Assembly (NCBI RefSeq): GCF_031143425.1
Contig: NW_027150056.1
Coordinates: forward strand, 62,001 to 126,000
Origin: Pleurodeles waltl
Lineage: Eukaryota; Chordata; Amphibia; Caudata; Salamandridae
Length of the DNA: 64,000 nucleotides
Reading direction: 5' to 3'
In this document: positions 22,587 to 37,137 of the stretch, in pieces
Layout: every line of letters starts with the position of its first letter
Position numbering within the stretch: the stretch's first letter is position 1
Notes under the pieces: generated by a model
What the model saw: the letters and a program-made list of their open reading frames with translations, nothing else
Told to the model about the DNA's origin: nothing
Database searches by the model: none
Translations under genes and position numbers: made by a program

Positions 22587-25500
22587 GTTTGCAAAGGATT
22601 CTGGGTAACAGAACCTGGTCCGAGCCCCAAAACTCACCCCATCTTGGATTCCCCTAGGTCTCTAGTTTTCAGAAATGCACAGGTTTGGTAGGTTTCCCTA
22701 GTTGCCGGCTGAGCTAGAGGACAAAATCTACAGGTAGGCACTTCGCAAAAAACACCTCTGTTTTCTTTAAAAAAATTGGATGTGTCCACATTGCACTTTG
22801 GGGCCTTTCCTGTCGCGGGCGCTAGGCCTACCCACACAAGTGAGGTATCATTTTTATCGGGAGACTTGGGGGAACGCTGGGTGGAAGGAAATTTGTGGCT
22901 CCTCTCAGATTCCAGAACTTTCTGCCACAGAAATGTGAGGAACATGTGCTTTTTTAGCCAAAATTTGAGGTTTGCAAAGGATTCTGGGTAACAGAACCTG
23001 GTCTGAGCCCCACAACTCACCCCATCTTTGATTCCCCTAGGTCACTAGTTTTCAGAAATGCACAGGTTTGGTAGGTTTCCCTAGGTGCCGGCTGAGCTAG
23101 AGGCCAAAATCTACAGGTAGGCACTACGCAAAAAACACCTCTGTTTTCTTTCAAAACTTTGGATGTGTCCACGTTGCGCTTTGGGGCGTTTCCTGTCGCG
23201 GGCGCTAGGCCTACCCACACAAGTGAGGAATCATTTTTATCGGGAGACTTGGGGGAACGCTGGGTGGAAGGAAATTTGTAGCTCCTCTCAGATTCCAGAA
23301 CTTTCTGCCACAGAAATGTGAGGAACATGTGTTTTTTTAGCCACATTTTGAGGTTTGCAAAGGATTCTGGGTAACATAACCTGGTCAGAGCCACACAAGT
23401 CACCCCATCTTGGATTCCCCTAGGTCTCTAGTTTTCAGAAATGCACAGGTTTGGTAGGTTTCCCTAGGTGCCGGCTGAGCTAGAGGACAAAATCTACAGG
23501 TAGGCACTTTGCAAAAAACACCTCTGTTTTCTTTCAAAAATTTGGATGTGTCCACGTTGCGCTTTGGGGCGTTTCCTGTCGCGGGCGCTAGGCCTACCCA
23601 CACAAGTGAGGTATCATTTTTATCGGGAGACTTGGGGGAACGCTGGGTGGAAGGAAATTTGTGGCTCCTCTCAGATTCCAGAACTTTCTGACACAGAAAT
23701 GTGAGGAACATGTTTTTTTTAGCCAAATGTTGAGGTTTGCAAAGGATTCTGGGTAACAGAACCTGGTCCGAGCCCCACAAGTCACCCCATCGTGGATTTC
23801 CCTAGGTCTCTAGTTTTCAGAAATGCACAGGTTTGGTAGGTTTCCCTATGTGCCGGCTGAGCTAGAGGCCAAAATCTACAGGTAGGCCCTTTGCAAAAAA
23901 CACCTCTGTTTTCTTTCAAAAAATTGAATGTGTCCACGTTGCGCTTTACGGCGTTTCCTGTCGCCGGCGCTAGGCCTACCACACAAGCGAGGTATCATTT
24001 TTATCGGGAGACTTGGGGGAACGCTGGGTGGAAGGAAATTTGGGGCTCCTCTCAGATTCCAGAACTTTCTGCCACAGAAATGTGAGGAACATGTGTTTTT
24101 TTAGCCAAATTTTGAGGTTTGCAAAGGATTCTGGGTAACAGAACCTGGTCCGAGCCCCACAAGTCACCCCATCGTGGATTCACCTAGGTCTCTAGTTTTC
24201 AGAAATGCACAAGTTTGGTAGGTTTCCCTAGGTGCCGGCTGAGCTAGAGGCCAAAATCTACAGGTAGGCACTTCGCAAAAACACCTCTGTTTTCTTTCAA
24301 AAATTTGAATGTGTTCACGTTGCGCTTTGGGGCGTTTCCTGTCGCGAGCGCTAGGCCTACCCACACAAGTGAGGTATCATTTTTATCGGGATACTTGGGG
24401 GAACGCTGGGTGGAAGGAAATTTGTGGCTCCTCTCAGGTTCCAGAACTTTCTGCCACAGAAATGTGAGGAACATGTGTTTTTTTAGCCACATTTTGAGGT
24501 TTGCAAAGGATTCTGGGTAACAGAACCTGGACCGAGCCCCACAAGTCACCCCATCTTGGATTCCCCTAGGTCTCTAGTTTTCAGAAATGCACAGGTTTGG
24601 TAGGTTTCCCTAGGTGCCGGCTGAGCTAGAGGCCAAAATCTACAGGTAGGCACTTCGTAAAAAACACCTCTGTTTTCTTAAAAAAAATTGGATGTGTCCA
24701 CGTTGCGCTTTGGGGCGTTTCCTGATGCGGGCGCTAGGCCTACCCACACAAGTGAGGTATCATTTTTATCGGGAGACTTGGGGTAACGCTGGGTGGAAGG
24801 AAATTTGTGGCTCCTCTCAGATTCCAGAACTTTCTGCCACAGAAATGTGAGGAACATGTGTTTTTTTAGCCAAATTTTGAGGTTTGCAAAGGATTCTGGG
24901 TAACAGAACCTGGTCCGAGCCCCACAAGTCACCCCATCATGGATTCCCCTAGGTCTCTAGTTTTCAGAAGTGCACAAGTTTGGTAGGTTTCCCTAGGTGC
25001 CGGCTGAGCTAGAGGCCAAAATCTACAGGTAGGCACTTTGCAAAAAACACCTCTGTTTTCTTTCAAAAATTTGGATGTGTTCACGTTGCGCTTTGGGGCG
25101 TTTCCTGTCGCGAGCGCTAGGCCTACCCAAACAAGTGAGGTATCATTTTTATCAGGATACTTGGGGGAACGCTGGGTGGAAGGAAATTTGTGGCTCCTCT
25201 CAGATTCCAGAACTTTCTGCCACAGAAATGTGAGGAACATGTGTTTTTTTAGCCACATTTTGAGGTTTGCAAAGGATTCTGGGTAACAGAACCTGGTCCG
25301 AGCCCCACAAGTCACCCCATCTTGGATTCCCCTAGGTCTCTAGTTTTCAGAAATGCACAGGTTTGGTAGGTTTCCCTAGGTGCCGGCTGAGCTGGAGGCC
25401 AAAATCTACAGGTAGGCACTTCGCAAAAAACACCTCTGTTTTCTTTGAAAAATTTGGATGTGTCCACGTTGCGCTTTGGGGCGTTTCCTGTCGCGGGCGT

Positions 25501-28500
25501 TAGGCCTACCCACACAAGTGAGGTATCATTTTTATCGGGAGACTTGGGGGAACGCTGGGTGGAAGGAAATTTGTGGCTCCTCTCAGATTCCAGAACTTTC
25601 TGCCACAGAAATATGAGGAACATGTGTTTTTTTAGCCAAATTTTGAAGTTTGCAAAGGATTCTGGGTAACAGAACCTGGTCCGAGCCCCACAAGTCACCC
25701 CATCTTGGATTCCCCTAGGTCTCTAGTTTTCAGAAATGCACAGGTTTGGTAGGTTTCCCTAGGTGCCGGCTGAGCTAGAGGCCAAAATCTACAGGTAGGC
25801 ACTTTACAAAAAACACCTCTGTTTTCTTTCAAAAATTTGAATGTGTTCACGTTGCGCTTTGGGGCGTTTCCTGTCGCGAGCGCTAGGCCTACCCACACAA
25901 GTGAGGTATCATTTTTATCGGGATACTTGGGGGAACGCTGGGTGGAAGGAAATTTGTGGCTCCTCTCAGATTCCAGAACTTTCTGCCACAGAAATGTGAG
26001 GAACATGTGTTTTTTTAGCCACATTTTGAGGTTTGCAAAGGATTCTGGGTAACAGAACCTGGACCGAGCCCTACAAGTCACCCCATCTTGGATTCCCCTA
26101 GGTCTCTAGTTTTCAGAAATGCACAGGTTTGGAAGGTTTCCCTAGGTGCCGGCTGAGCTAGAGGACAAAATCTACAGGTAGGCACTTTGCAAAAAACACC
26201 TCTGTTTTCTTTCAAAAATTTGGATGTGTCCACGTTGCGCTTTTGGGCGTTTCCTGTCGCGGGCGCTAGGCCTATCCACAAAAGTGAAGTATCATTTTTA
26301 TCGGGAGACTTGGGGGAACGCTGGGTGGAAGGAAATTTGTGGCTCCTCTCAGATTCCAGAACTTTCTGCCACAGAAATGTGAGGAACATGTGTTTTTTTA
26401 GCCAAATTTTGAGGTTTGGAAAGGATTCTGGGTAACAGAACCTGGTCCGAGCCCCAAAACTCACCCCATCTTGGATTCCCCTAGGTCTCTAGTTTTCAGA
26501 AATGCACAGGTTTGGTAGGTTTCCCTAGTTGCCGGCTGAGCTAGAGGACAAAATCTACAGGTAGGCACTTCGCAAAAAACACCTCTGTTTTCTTTAAAAA
26601 AATTGGATGTGTCCACATTGCACTTTGGGGCCTTTCCTGTCGCGGGCGCTAGGCCTACCCACACAAGTGAGGTATCATTTTTATCGGGAGACTTGGGGGA
26701 ACGCTGGATGGAAGGAAATTTGTGGCTCCTCTCAGATTCCAGAACTTTCTGCCACAGAAATGTGAGGAACATGTGCTTTTTTAGCCAAAATTTGAGGTTT
26801 GCAAAGGATTCTGGGTAACAGAACCTGGTCTGAGCCCCACAACTCACCCCATCTTTGATTCCCCTAGGTCACTAGTTTTCAGAAATGCACAGGTTTGGTA
26901 GGTTTCCCTAGGTGCCGGCTGAGCTAGAGGCCAAAAGCTACAGGTAGGCACTACGCAAAAAACACCTCTGTTTTCTTTCAAACATTTGGATGTGTCCACG
27001 TTGCGCTTTGGGGCGTTTCCTGTCGCTGGCGCTAGGCCTACCCACACAAGTGAGGAATCATTTTTATCGGGAGACTTGGGGGAACGCTGGGTGGAAGGAA
27101 ATTTGTAGCTCCTCTCAGATTCCAGAACTTTCTGCCACAGAAATGTGAGGAACATGTGTTTTTTTAGCCACATTTTGAGGTTTGCAAAGGATTCTGGGTA
27201 ACAGAACCTGGACCGAGCCCCACAAGTCACCCCATCTTGGATTCCCCTAGGTCTCTAGTTTTCAGAAATGCACAGGTTTGGTAGGTTTCCCTAGGTGCCG
27301 GCTGAGCTAGAGGCAAAAATCTACAGGTAGGCACTTCGTAAAAAACACCTCTGTTTTCTTAAAAAAAATTGGATGTGTCCACGTTGCGCTTTGGGGCGTT
27401 TCCTGATGCGGGCGCTAGGCCTACCCACACAAGTGAGGTATCATTTTTATCGGGAGACTTGGGGTAACGCTGGGTGGAAGGAAATTCGTGGCTCCTCTCA
27501 GATTCCAGAACTTTCTGCCACAGAAATGTGAGGAACATGTGTTTTTTTAGCCAAATTTTGAGGTTTGCAAAGGATTCTGGGTAACAGAACCTGGTCCGAG
27601 CCCCACAAGTCACCCCATCGTGGATTCCCCTAGGTCTCTAGTTTTCAGAAGTGCACAAGTTTGGTAGGTTTCCCTAGGTGCCGGCTGAGCTAGAGGCCAA
27701 AATCTACAGGTAGGCACTTTGCAAAAAACACCTCTGTTTTCTTTCAAAAATTTGGATGTGTTCACGTTGCGCTTTGGGGCGTTTCCTGTCGCGAGCGCTA
27801 GGTCCACCCAAACAAGTGAGGTATCATTTTTATCAGGATACTTGGGGGAACGCTGGGTGGAAGGAAATTTGTGGCTCCTCTCAGATTCCAGAACTTTCTG
27901 CCACAGAAATGTGAGGAACATGTGTTTTTTTAGCCACATTTTGAGGTTTGCAAAGGATTCTGGGTAACAGAACCTGGTCCGAGCCCCACAAGTCACCCCA
28001 TCTTGGATTCCCCTAGGTCTCTAGTTTTCAGAAATGCACAGGTTTGGTAGGTTTCCCTAGGTGCCGGCTGAGCTGGAGGCCAAAATCTACAGGTAGGCAC
28101 TACACAAAAAACACCTCTGTTTTCTTTGAAAAATTTGGATGTGTCCACGTTGCGCTTTGGGGCGTTTCCTGTCGCGGGCGTTAGGCCTACCCACACAAGT
28201 GAGGTATCATTTTTATCGGGAGACTTGGGGGAACGCTGGGTGGAAGGAAATTTGTGGCTCCTCTCAGATTCAAGAACTTTCTGCCACAGAAATATGAGGA
28301 ACATGTGTTTTTTTAGCCAAATTTTGAAGTTTGCAAAGGATTCTGGGTAACAGAACCTGGTCCGAGCCCCACAAGTCACCCCATCTTGGATTCCCCTAGG
28401 TCTCTAGTTTTCAGAAATGCACAGGTTTGGTAGGTTTCCCTAGGTGCCGGCTGAGCTAGAGGCCAAAATCTACAGGTAGGCACTACGCAAAAAACACCTC

Positions 28501-31009
28501 TGTTTTCTTTAAAAAATTTGGATGTGACCACGTTGCGCTTTGGGGCGTTTCCTGTCGCGGGCGCTAGGCCTACCCACAAAAGTGAGGTATCATTTTTATC
28601 GGGAGACTTGGGGGAACGCTGGGTGGAAGGAAATTTGTGGCTCTTCTCAGATTCCAGAACTTTCTGCCACAGAAATGTGAGGAACATGTGTTTTTTTAGC
28701 CAAAATTTGAGGTTTGCAAAGGATTCTGGGTAACAGAACCTGGTCTGAGCCCCACATCTCACCCTATCTTTGATTCCCCTAGGTCTCTAGTTTTCAGAAA
28801 TGCACAGGTTTGGTAGGTTTCCCTAGGTGCCGGCTGAGCTAGAGGCCAAATTCTACAGGTAGGCACTACGCTAAAAACACCTCTGATTTCATTCATAAAT
28901 TTGGATGTGTCCACGTTGCGCTTTGGGGCGTTTCCTGTCGCGGGCGCTAGGCCTACCCACACAAGTGAGGTATCATTTTTATCGGGAGACTTGGGGGAAT
29001 GCTGGGTGGAAGGAAATTTGTGGCTCCTCTCAGATTCCAGAACTTTCTGCCACAGAAATGTGAGGAACATGTGCTTTTTTAGCCAAAATTTGAGGTTTGC
29101 AAAGGATTCTGGGTAACAGAACCTGGTCTGAGCCCCACAACTCACCCCATCTTTGATTCCCCTAGGTCTCTAGTTTTCAGAAATGCACAGGTTTGGTAGG
29201 TTTCCCTAGGTGCCGGCTGAGCTAGAGGCCAAAATCTACAGGTAGGCACTACGCAAAAAACACCTCTGTTTTCTTTCAAAAATGTGGATGTGTCCACGTT
29301 GCGCTTTGGGGCGTTTCCTGTCGCGGGCGCTAGGCCTACCCACACAAGTGAGGAATCATTTTTATCGGGAGACTTGGGGGAACGCTGGGTGGAAGGAAAT
29401 TTGTGGCTCCTCTCAGATTCCAGAACTTTCTCTCACAGAAATATGAGGAACATGTGTTTTTTTAGCCAAATTTTGAACTTTGCAAAGGATTCTGGGTAAC
29501 AGAACCTGCTCCGAGCCCCACAAGTCACCCCATCTTGGATTCCCCTAGGTCTCTAGTTTTTAGAAATGCACAGGTTTGGTAGGTTTCCCTAGGTGCCGGC
29601 TGAGCTAGAGGCCAAAATCTACAGGTAGGCACTACGCAAAAAACACCTCTGTTTACTTTAAAGAATTTGGATGTGTCCATGTTGCGCTTTTGGGCGTTTC
29701 CTGTCGCGGGCGCTAGGCCTATCCACAAAAGTGAGGTATCATTTTTATCAGGAGACTTGGGGGAACGCTGGGTGGAAGGAAATTTGTGGCTCCTCTCAGA
29801 TTCCAGAACTTTCTGCCACAGAAATGTGAGGAACATGTGTTTTTTTAGCCAAATTTTGAGGTTTGGAAAGGATTCTGGGTAACAGAACCTGGTCCGAGCC
29901 CCAAAACTCACCCCATCTTGGATTCCCCTAGGTCTCTAGTTTTCAGAAATGCACAGGTTTGGTAGGTTTCCCTAGGTGCCGGCTGAGCTAGAGGACAAAA
30001 TCTACAGGTTGGCACTTCGCAAAAAACACCTCTGTTTTCTTTAAAAAAATTGGATGTGTCCACATTGCGCTTTGGGGCCTTTCCTGTCGCGGGCGCTAGG
30101 CCTACCCACACAAGTGAGGTATCATTTTTATCGGGAGACTTGGGGGAACGCTGGGTGGAAGGAAATTTGTGGCTCCTCTCAGATTCCAGAACTTTCTGCC
30201 ACAGAAATGTGAGGAACATGTGCTTTTTTAGCCAAAATTTGAGGTTTGCAAAGGATTCTGGGTAACAGAACCTGGTCTGAGCCCCACAACTCACCCCATC
30301 TTTGATTCCACTAGGTCTCTAGTTTTCAGAAATGCACAGGTTTGGTAGGTTTCCCTAGGTGCCGGCTGAGCTAGAGGCCAAAATCTACAGGTAGGCACTA
30401 CGCAAAAAACACCTTTGTTTTCTTTCAAAAATTTGGATGTCTCCACGTTGCGCTTTGGGGCGTTTCCTGTCGCGGGCGCTAGGCCTACCCACACAAGTGA
30501 GGTATCATTTTTATCGGGATACTTGGGGGGACGCTGGGTGGAAGGAAATTTGTAGGTCCTCTCAGATTCCAGAACTTTCTGCCACAGAAATGTGAGGAAC
30601 ATGTGTTTTTTTAGCCACATTTTGAGGTTTGCAAAGGATTCTGGGTAACAGAACCTGGACCGAGCCCCACAAGTCACCCCATCTTGGATTCCCCTAGGTC
30701 TCTAGTTTTCAGAAATGCACAGGTTTGGTAGGTTTCCCTAGGTGCCGGCTGAGCTAGAGGCCAAAATCTACAGGTAGGCACTTCGCAAAAAACACCTCTG
30801 TTTTCTTAAAAAAAATTGGATGTGTCCACGTTGCGCTTTGGGGCGTTTCCTGATGTGGGCGCTAGGCCTACCCACACAAGTGAGGTATCATTTTTATCGG
30901 GAGACTTGGGGGAACGCTGGGTGGAAGGAAATTTGTGGCTCCTCTCAGATTCCAGAACTTTCTGCCACAGAAATGTGAGGAACATGTGTTTTTTTAGCCA
31001 AATTTTGAG
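22587..31009. repeat. Domain III, 22-monomer HOR copy B (m60-m81)
   Basis: Monomer for monomer this matches copy A at an offset of 8424 bp, dropping to 8423 bp after m64 lost one A from its A-tract near 24280. The left breakpoint lies between about 22590 and 22628: the first bases are GTTTGCAAAGG as in the preceding monomer type, whereas copy A starts GTTTGGAAAGG, yet both then share CCCCAAAACTCACC. Near-identity over more than 8 kb means recent duplication or very efficient homogenisation. Confidence 0.93.
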
Positions 31010-34000
31010 GTTTGCAAAGGATTCTGGGTAACAGAACCTGGTCCGAGCCCCACAAGTCACCCCATCTTGGATTCCCCTAGGTCTCTAGTTTTCAGAAATG
31101 CACAGGTTTGGTAGGTTTCCCTAGGTGCCGGCTGAGCTGGAGGCCAAAATCTACAGGTAGGCACTTCGCAAAAAACACCTCTGTTTTCTTTGAAAAATTT
31201 GGATGTGTCCACGTTGCGCTTTGGGGCGTTTCCTGTCGCGGGCGTTAGGCCTACCCACACAAGTGAGGTATCATTTTTATCGGGAGACTTGGGGGAACGC
31301 TGGGTGGAAGGAAATTTGTGGCTCCTCTCAGATTCCAGAACTTTCTGCCACAGAAATATGAGGAACATGTGTTTTTTTAGCCAAATTTTGAAGTTTGCAA
31401 AGGATTCTGGGTAACAGAACCTGGTCCGAGCCCCACAAGTCACCCCATCTTGGATTCCCCTAGGTCTCTAGTTTTCAGAAATGCACAGGTTTGGTAGGTT
31501 TCCCTAGGTGCCGGCTGAGCTAGAGGCCAAAATCTACAGGTAGGCACTACGCAAAAAACACCTCTGTTTTCTTTAAAAAATTTGGATGTGTCCACGTTGC
31601 ACTTTGGGGCGTTTCCTGTCGCGGGCGCTAGGCCTACCCACAAAAGTGAGGTATCATTTTTATCGGGAGACTTGGGGGAACGCTGGGTGGAAGGAAATTT
31701 GTGGCTCTTCTCAGATTCCAGAACTTTCTGCCACAGAAATGTGAGGAACGTGTGTTTTTTTAGCCAAAATTTGAGGTTTGCAAAGGATTCTGGGTAACAG
31801 AACCTGGTCCGAGCCCCACAAGTCACCCCATCTTGGATTCCCCTAGGTCTCTAGTTTTCAGAAATGCACAGGATTGGTAGGTTTCCCTAGGTGCCGGCTG
31901 AGCTGGAGGCCAAAATCTACAGGTAGGCACTTCGCAAAAAACACCTCTGTTTTCTTTGAAAAATTTGGATGTGTCCACGTTGCGCTTTGGGGCGTTTCCT
32001 GTCGCGGGCGTTAGGCCTACCCACACAAGTGAGGTATCATTTTTATCGGGAGACTTGGGGGAACGCTGGGTGGAAGGAAATTTGTGGCTCCTCTCAGATT
32101 CCAGAACTTTCTGCCACAGAAATATGAGGAACATGTGTTTTTTTAGCCAAATTTTGAAGTTTGCAAAGGATTCTGGGTAACAGAACCTGGTCCGAGCCCC
32201 ACAAGTCACCCCATCTTGGATTCCCCTAGGTCTCTAGTTTTCAGAAATGCACAGGTTTGGTAGGTTTCCCTAGGTGCCGGCTGAGCTAGAGGCCAAAATC
32301 TACAGGTAGGCACTTTACAAAAAACACCTCTGTTTTCTTTCAAAAATTTGAATGTGTTCACGTTGCGCTTTGGGGCGTTTCCTGTCGCGAGCGCTAGGCC
32401 TACCCACACAAGTGAGGTATCATTTTTATCGGGATACTTGGGGGAACGCTGGGTGGAAGGAAATTTGTGGCTCCTCTCAGATTCCAGAACTTTCTGCCAC
32501 AGAAATGTGAGGAACATGTGTTTTTTTAGCCACATTTTGAGGTTTGCAAAGGATTCTGGGTAACAGAACCTGGACCGAGCCCTACAAGTCACCCCATCTT
32601 GGATTCCCCTAGGTCTCTAGTTTTCAGAAATGCACAGGTTTGGAAGGTTTCCCTAGGTGCCGGCTGAGCTAGAGGACAAAATCTACAGGTAGGCACTTTG
32701 CAAAAAACACCTCTGTTTTCTTTCAAAAATTTGGATGTGTCCACGTTGCGCTTTTGGGCGTTTCCTGTCGCGGGCGCTAGGCCTATCCACAAAAGGGAAG
32801 TATCATTTTTATCGGGAGACTTGGGGGAACGCTGGGTGGAAGGAAATTTGTGGCTCCTCTCAGATTCCAGAACTTTCTGCCACAGAAATGTGAGGAACAT
32901 GTGTTTTTTTAGCCAAATTTTGAGGTTTGGAAAGGATTCTGGGTAACAGAACCTGGTCCGAGCCCCAAAACTCACCCCATCTTGGATTCCCCTAGGTCTC
33001 TAGTTTTCAGAAATGCACAGGTTTGGTAGGTTTCCCTAGTTGCCGGCTGAGCTAGAGGACAAAATCTACAGGTAGGCACTTCGCAAAAAACACCTCTGTT
33101 TTCTTTAAAAAAATTGGATGTGTCCACATTGCACTTTGGGGCCTTTCCTGTCGCAGGCGCTAGGCCTACCCACACAAGTGAGGTATCATTTTTATCGGGA
33201 GACTTAGGGGAACGCTGGATGGAAGGAAATTTGTGGCTCCTCTCAGATTCCAGAACTTTCTGCCACAGAAATGTGAGGAACATGTGCTTTTTTAGCCAAA
33301 ATTTGAGGTTTGCAAAGGATTCTGGGTAACAGAACCTGGTCTGAGCCCCACAACTCACCCCATCTTTGATTCCCCTAGGTCACTAGTTTTCAGAAATGCA
33401 CAGGTTTGGTAGGTTTCCCTAGGTGCCGGCTGAGCTAGAGGCCAAAAGCTACAGGTAGGCACTACGCAAAAAACACCTCTGTTTTCTTTCAAACATTTGG
33501 ATGTGTCCACGTTGCGCTTTGGGGCGTTTCCTGTCGCTGGCGCTAGGCCTACCCACACAAGTGAGGAATCATTTTTATCGGGAGACTTGGGGGAACGCTG
33601 GGTGGAAGGAAATTTGTAGCTCCTCTCAGATTCCAGAACTTTCTGCCACAGAAATGTGAGGAACATGTGTTTTTTTAGCCACATTTTGAGGTTTGCAAAG
33701 GATTCTGGGTAACAGAACCTGGACCGAGCCCCACAAGTCACCCCATCTTGGATTCCCCTAGGTCTCTAGTTTTCAGAAATGCACAGGTTTGGTAGGTTTC
33801 CCTAGGTGCCGGCTGAGCTAGAGGCCAAAATCTACAGGTAGGCACTTCGTAAAAAACACCTCTGTTTTCTTAAAAAAAATTGGATGTGTCCACGTTGCGC
33901 TTTGGGGCGTTTCCTGATGCGGGCGCTAGGCCTACCCACACAAGTGAGGTATCATTTTTATCGGGAGACTTGGGGTAACGCTGGGTGGAAGGAAATTCGT

Positions 34001-37000
34001 GGCTCCTCTCAGATTCCAGAACTTTCTGCCACAGAAATGTGAGGAACATGTGTTTTTTTTGCCAAATTTTGAGGTTTGCAAAGGATTCTGGGTAACAGAA
34101 CCTGGTCCGAGCCCCACAAGTCACCCCATCGTGGATTCCCCTAGGTGTCTAGTTTTCAGAAGTGCACAAGTTTGGTAGGTTTCTCTAGGTGCCGGCTGAG
34201 CTAGAGGCCAAAATCTACAGGTAGGCACTTTGCAAAAAACACCTCTGTTTTCTTTCAAAAATTTGGATGTGTTCACGTTGCGCTTTGGGGCGTTTCCTGT
34301 CGCGAGCGCTAGGTCCACCCAAACAAGTGAGGTATCATTTTTATCAGGATACTTGGGGGAACGCTGGGTGGAAGGAAATTTGTGGCTCCTCTCAGATTCC
34401 AGAACTTTCTGCCACAGAAATGTGAGGAACATGTGTTTTTTTAGCCACATTTTGAGGTTTGCAAAGGATTCTGGCTAACAGAACCTGGTCCGAGCCCCAC
34501 AAGTCACCCCATCTTGGATTCCCCTAGGTCTCTAGTTTTCAGAAATGCACAGGTTTGGTAGGTTTCCCTAGGTGCCGGCTGAGCTGGAGGCCAAAATCTA
34601 CAGGTAGGCACTACACAAAAAACACCTCTGTTTTCTTTGAAAAATTTGGATGTGTCCACGTTGCGCTTTTGGGCGTTTCCTGTCGCGGGCGTTAGGCCTA
34701 CCCACACAAGTGAGGTATCATTTTTATCGGGAGACTTGGGGGAACGCTGGGTGGAAGGAAATTTGTGGCTCCTCTCAGATTCAAGAACTTTCTGCCACAG
34801 AAATATGAGGAACATGTGTTTTTTTAGCCAAATTTTGAAGTTTGCAAAGGATTCTGGGTAACAGAACCTGGTCCGAGCCCCACAAGTCACCCCATCTTGG
34901 ATTCCCCTAGGTCTCTAGTTTTCAGAAATGCACAGGTTTGGTAGGTTTCCCTAGGTGCCGGCTGAGCTAGAGGCCAAAATCTACAGGTAGGCACTACGCA
35001 AAAAACACCTCTGTTTTCTTTAAAAAATTTGGATGTGTCCATGTTGCGCTTTGGGGCGTTTCCTGTCGCGGGCGCTAGGCCTACCCACAAAAGTGAGGTA
35101 TCATTTTTATCGGGAGACTTGGGGGAACGCTGGGTGGAAGGAAATTTGTGGCTCTTCTCAGATTCCAGAACTTTCTGCCACAGAAATGTGAGGAACATGT
35201 GTTTTTTTAGCCAAAATTTGAGGTTTGCAAAGGATTCTGGGTAACAGAACCTGGTCTGAGCCCCACATCTCACCCTATCTTTGATTCCCCTAGGTCTCTA
35301 GTTTTCAGAAATGCACAGGTTTGGTAGGTTTCCCTAGGTGCCGGCTGAGCTAGAGGCCAAATTCTACAGGTAGGCACTACGCTAAAAACACCTCTGATTT
35401 CATTCATAAATTTGGATGTGTCCACGTTGCGCTTTGGGGCGTTTCCTGTCGCGGGCGCTAGGCCTACCCACACAAGTGAGGTATCATTTTTATCGGGAGA
35501 CTTGGGGGAATGCTGGGTGGAAGGAAATTTGTGGCTCCTCTCAGATTCCAGAACTTTCTGCCACAGAAATGTGAGGAACATGTGCTTTTTTAGCCAAAAT
35601 TTGAGGTTTGCAAAGGATTCTGGGTAACAGAACCTGGTCTGAGCCCCACAACTCACCCCATCTTTGATTCCCCTAGGTCTCTAGTTTTCAGAAATGCACA
35701 GGTTTGGTAGGTTTCCCTAGGTGCCGGCTGAGCTAGAGGCCAAAATCTACAGGTAGGCACTACGCAAAAAACACCTCTGTTTTCTTTCAAAAATGTGGAT
35801 GTGTCCACGTTGCGCTTTGGGGCGTTTCCTGTCGCGGGCGCTAGGCCTACCCACACAAGTGAGGAATCATTTTTATCGGGAGACTTGGGGGAACGCTGGG
35901 TGGAAGGAAATTTGTGGCTCCTCTCAGATTCCAGAACTTTCTCTCACAGAAATATGAGGAACATGTGTTTTTTTAGCCAAATTTTGAACTTTGCAAAGGA
36001 TTCTGGGTTACAGAACCTGCTCCGAGCCCCACAAGTCACCCCATCTTGGATTCCCCTAGGTCTCTAGTTTTTAGAAATGCACAGGTTTGGTAGGTTTCCC
36101 TAGGTGCCGGCTGAGCTAGAGGCCAAAATCTACAGGTAGGCACTACGCAAAAAACACCTCTGTTTACTTTAAAGAATTTGGATGTGTCCATGTTGCGCTT
36201 TTGGGCGTTTCCTGTCGCGGGCGCTAGGCCTATCCACAAAAGTGAGGTATCATTTTTATCAGGAGACTTGGGGGAACGCTGGGTGGAAGGAAATTTGTGG
36301 CTCCTCTCAGATTCCAGAACTTTCTGCCACAGAAATGTGAGGAACATGTGTTTTTTTAGCCAAATTTTGAGGTTTGGAAAGGATTCTGGGTAACAGAACC
36401 TGGTCCGAGCCCCAAAACTCACCCCATCTTGGATTCCCCTAGGTCTCTAGTTTTCAGAAATGCACAGGTTTGGTAGGTTTCCCTAGGTGCCGGCTGAGCT
36501 AGAGGACAAAATCTACAGGTTGGCACTTCGCAAAAAACACCTCTGTTTTCTTTAAAAAAATTGGATGTGTCCACATTGCGCTTTGGGGCCTTTCCTGTCG
36601 CGGGCGCTAGGCCTACCCACACAAGTGAGGTATCATTTTTATCGGGAGACTTGGGGGAACGCTGGGTGGAAGGAAATTTGTGGCTCCTCTCAGATTCCAG
36701 AACTTTCTGCCACAGAAATGTGAGGAACATGTGCTTTTTTAGCCAAAATTTGAGGTTTGCAAAGGATTCTGGGTAACAGAACCTGGTCTGAGCCCCACAA
36801 CTCACCCCATCTTTGATTCCACTAGGTCTCTAGTTTTCAGAAATGCACAGGTTTGGTAGGTTTCCCTAGGTGCCGGCTGAGCTAGAGGCCAAAATCTACA
36901 GGTAGGCACTACGCAAAAAACACCTCTGTTTTCTTTCAAAAATTTGGATGTGTCCACGTTGCGCTTTGGGGCGTTTCCTGTCGCGGGCGCTAGGCCTACC

Positions 37001-37137
37001 CACACAAGTGAGGTATCATTTTTATCGGGATACTTGGGGGGACGCTGGGTGGAAGGAAATTTGTAGGTCCTCTCAGATTCCAGAACTTTCTGCCACAGAA
37101 ATGTGAGGAACATGTGTTTTTTTAGCCACATTTTGAG
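31010..37137. repeat. Domain III, rearranged 16-monomer copy C (m82-m97)
   Basis: m84-m97 match m67-m80 of copy B at an offset of 6511 bp (17 monomers) in unbroken order. They are preceded by m82 (like m67) and m83 (like m75, but with the private GGAACGTGTG variant). The equivalents of m60-m66 and of m81 are missing. The m82-m83 pair recurs as m98-m99, including GGAACGTGTG, so a 16-monomer period of 6128 bp connects them. Copy C is a deleted and re-duplicated version of the 22-monomer unit. Confidence 0.88.

Noticed and set aside
22587..31009. HOR copy B as a pure assembly duplication of copy A
   Set aside because: Scattered differences exist between the copies (for example one A lost near 24280, plus substitutions near 15126/23549 and 17177/25601), and copy C carries yet other variants, so an exact artefactual copy is unlikely. 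Long-read confirmation would still be decisive.
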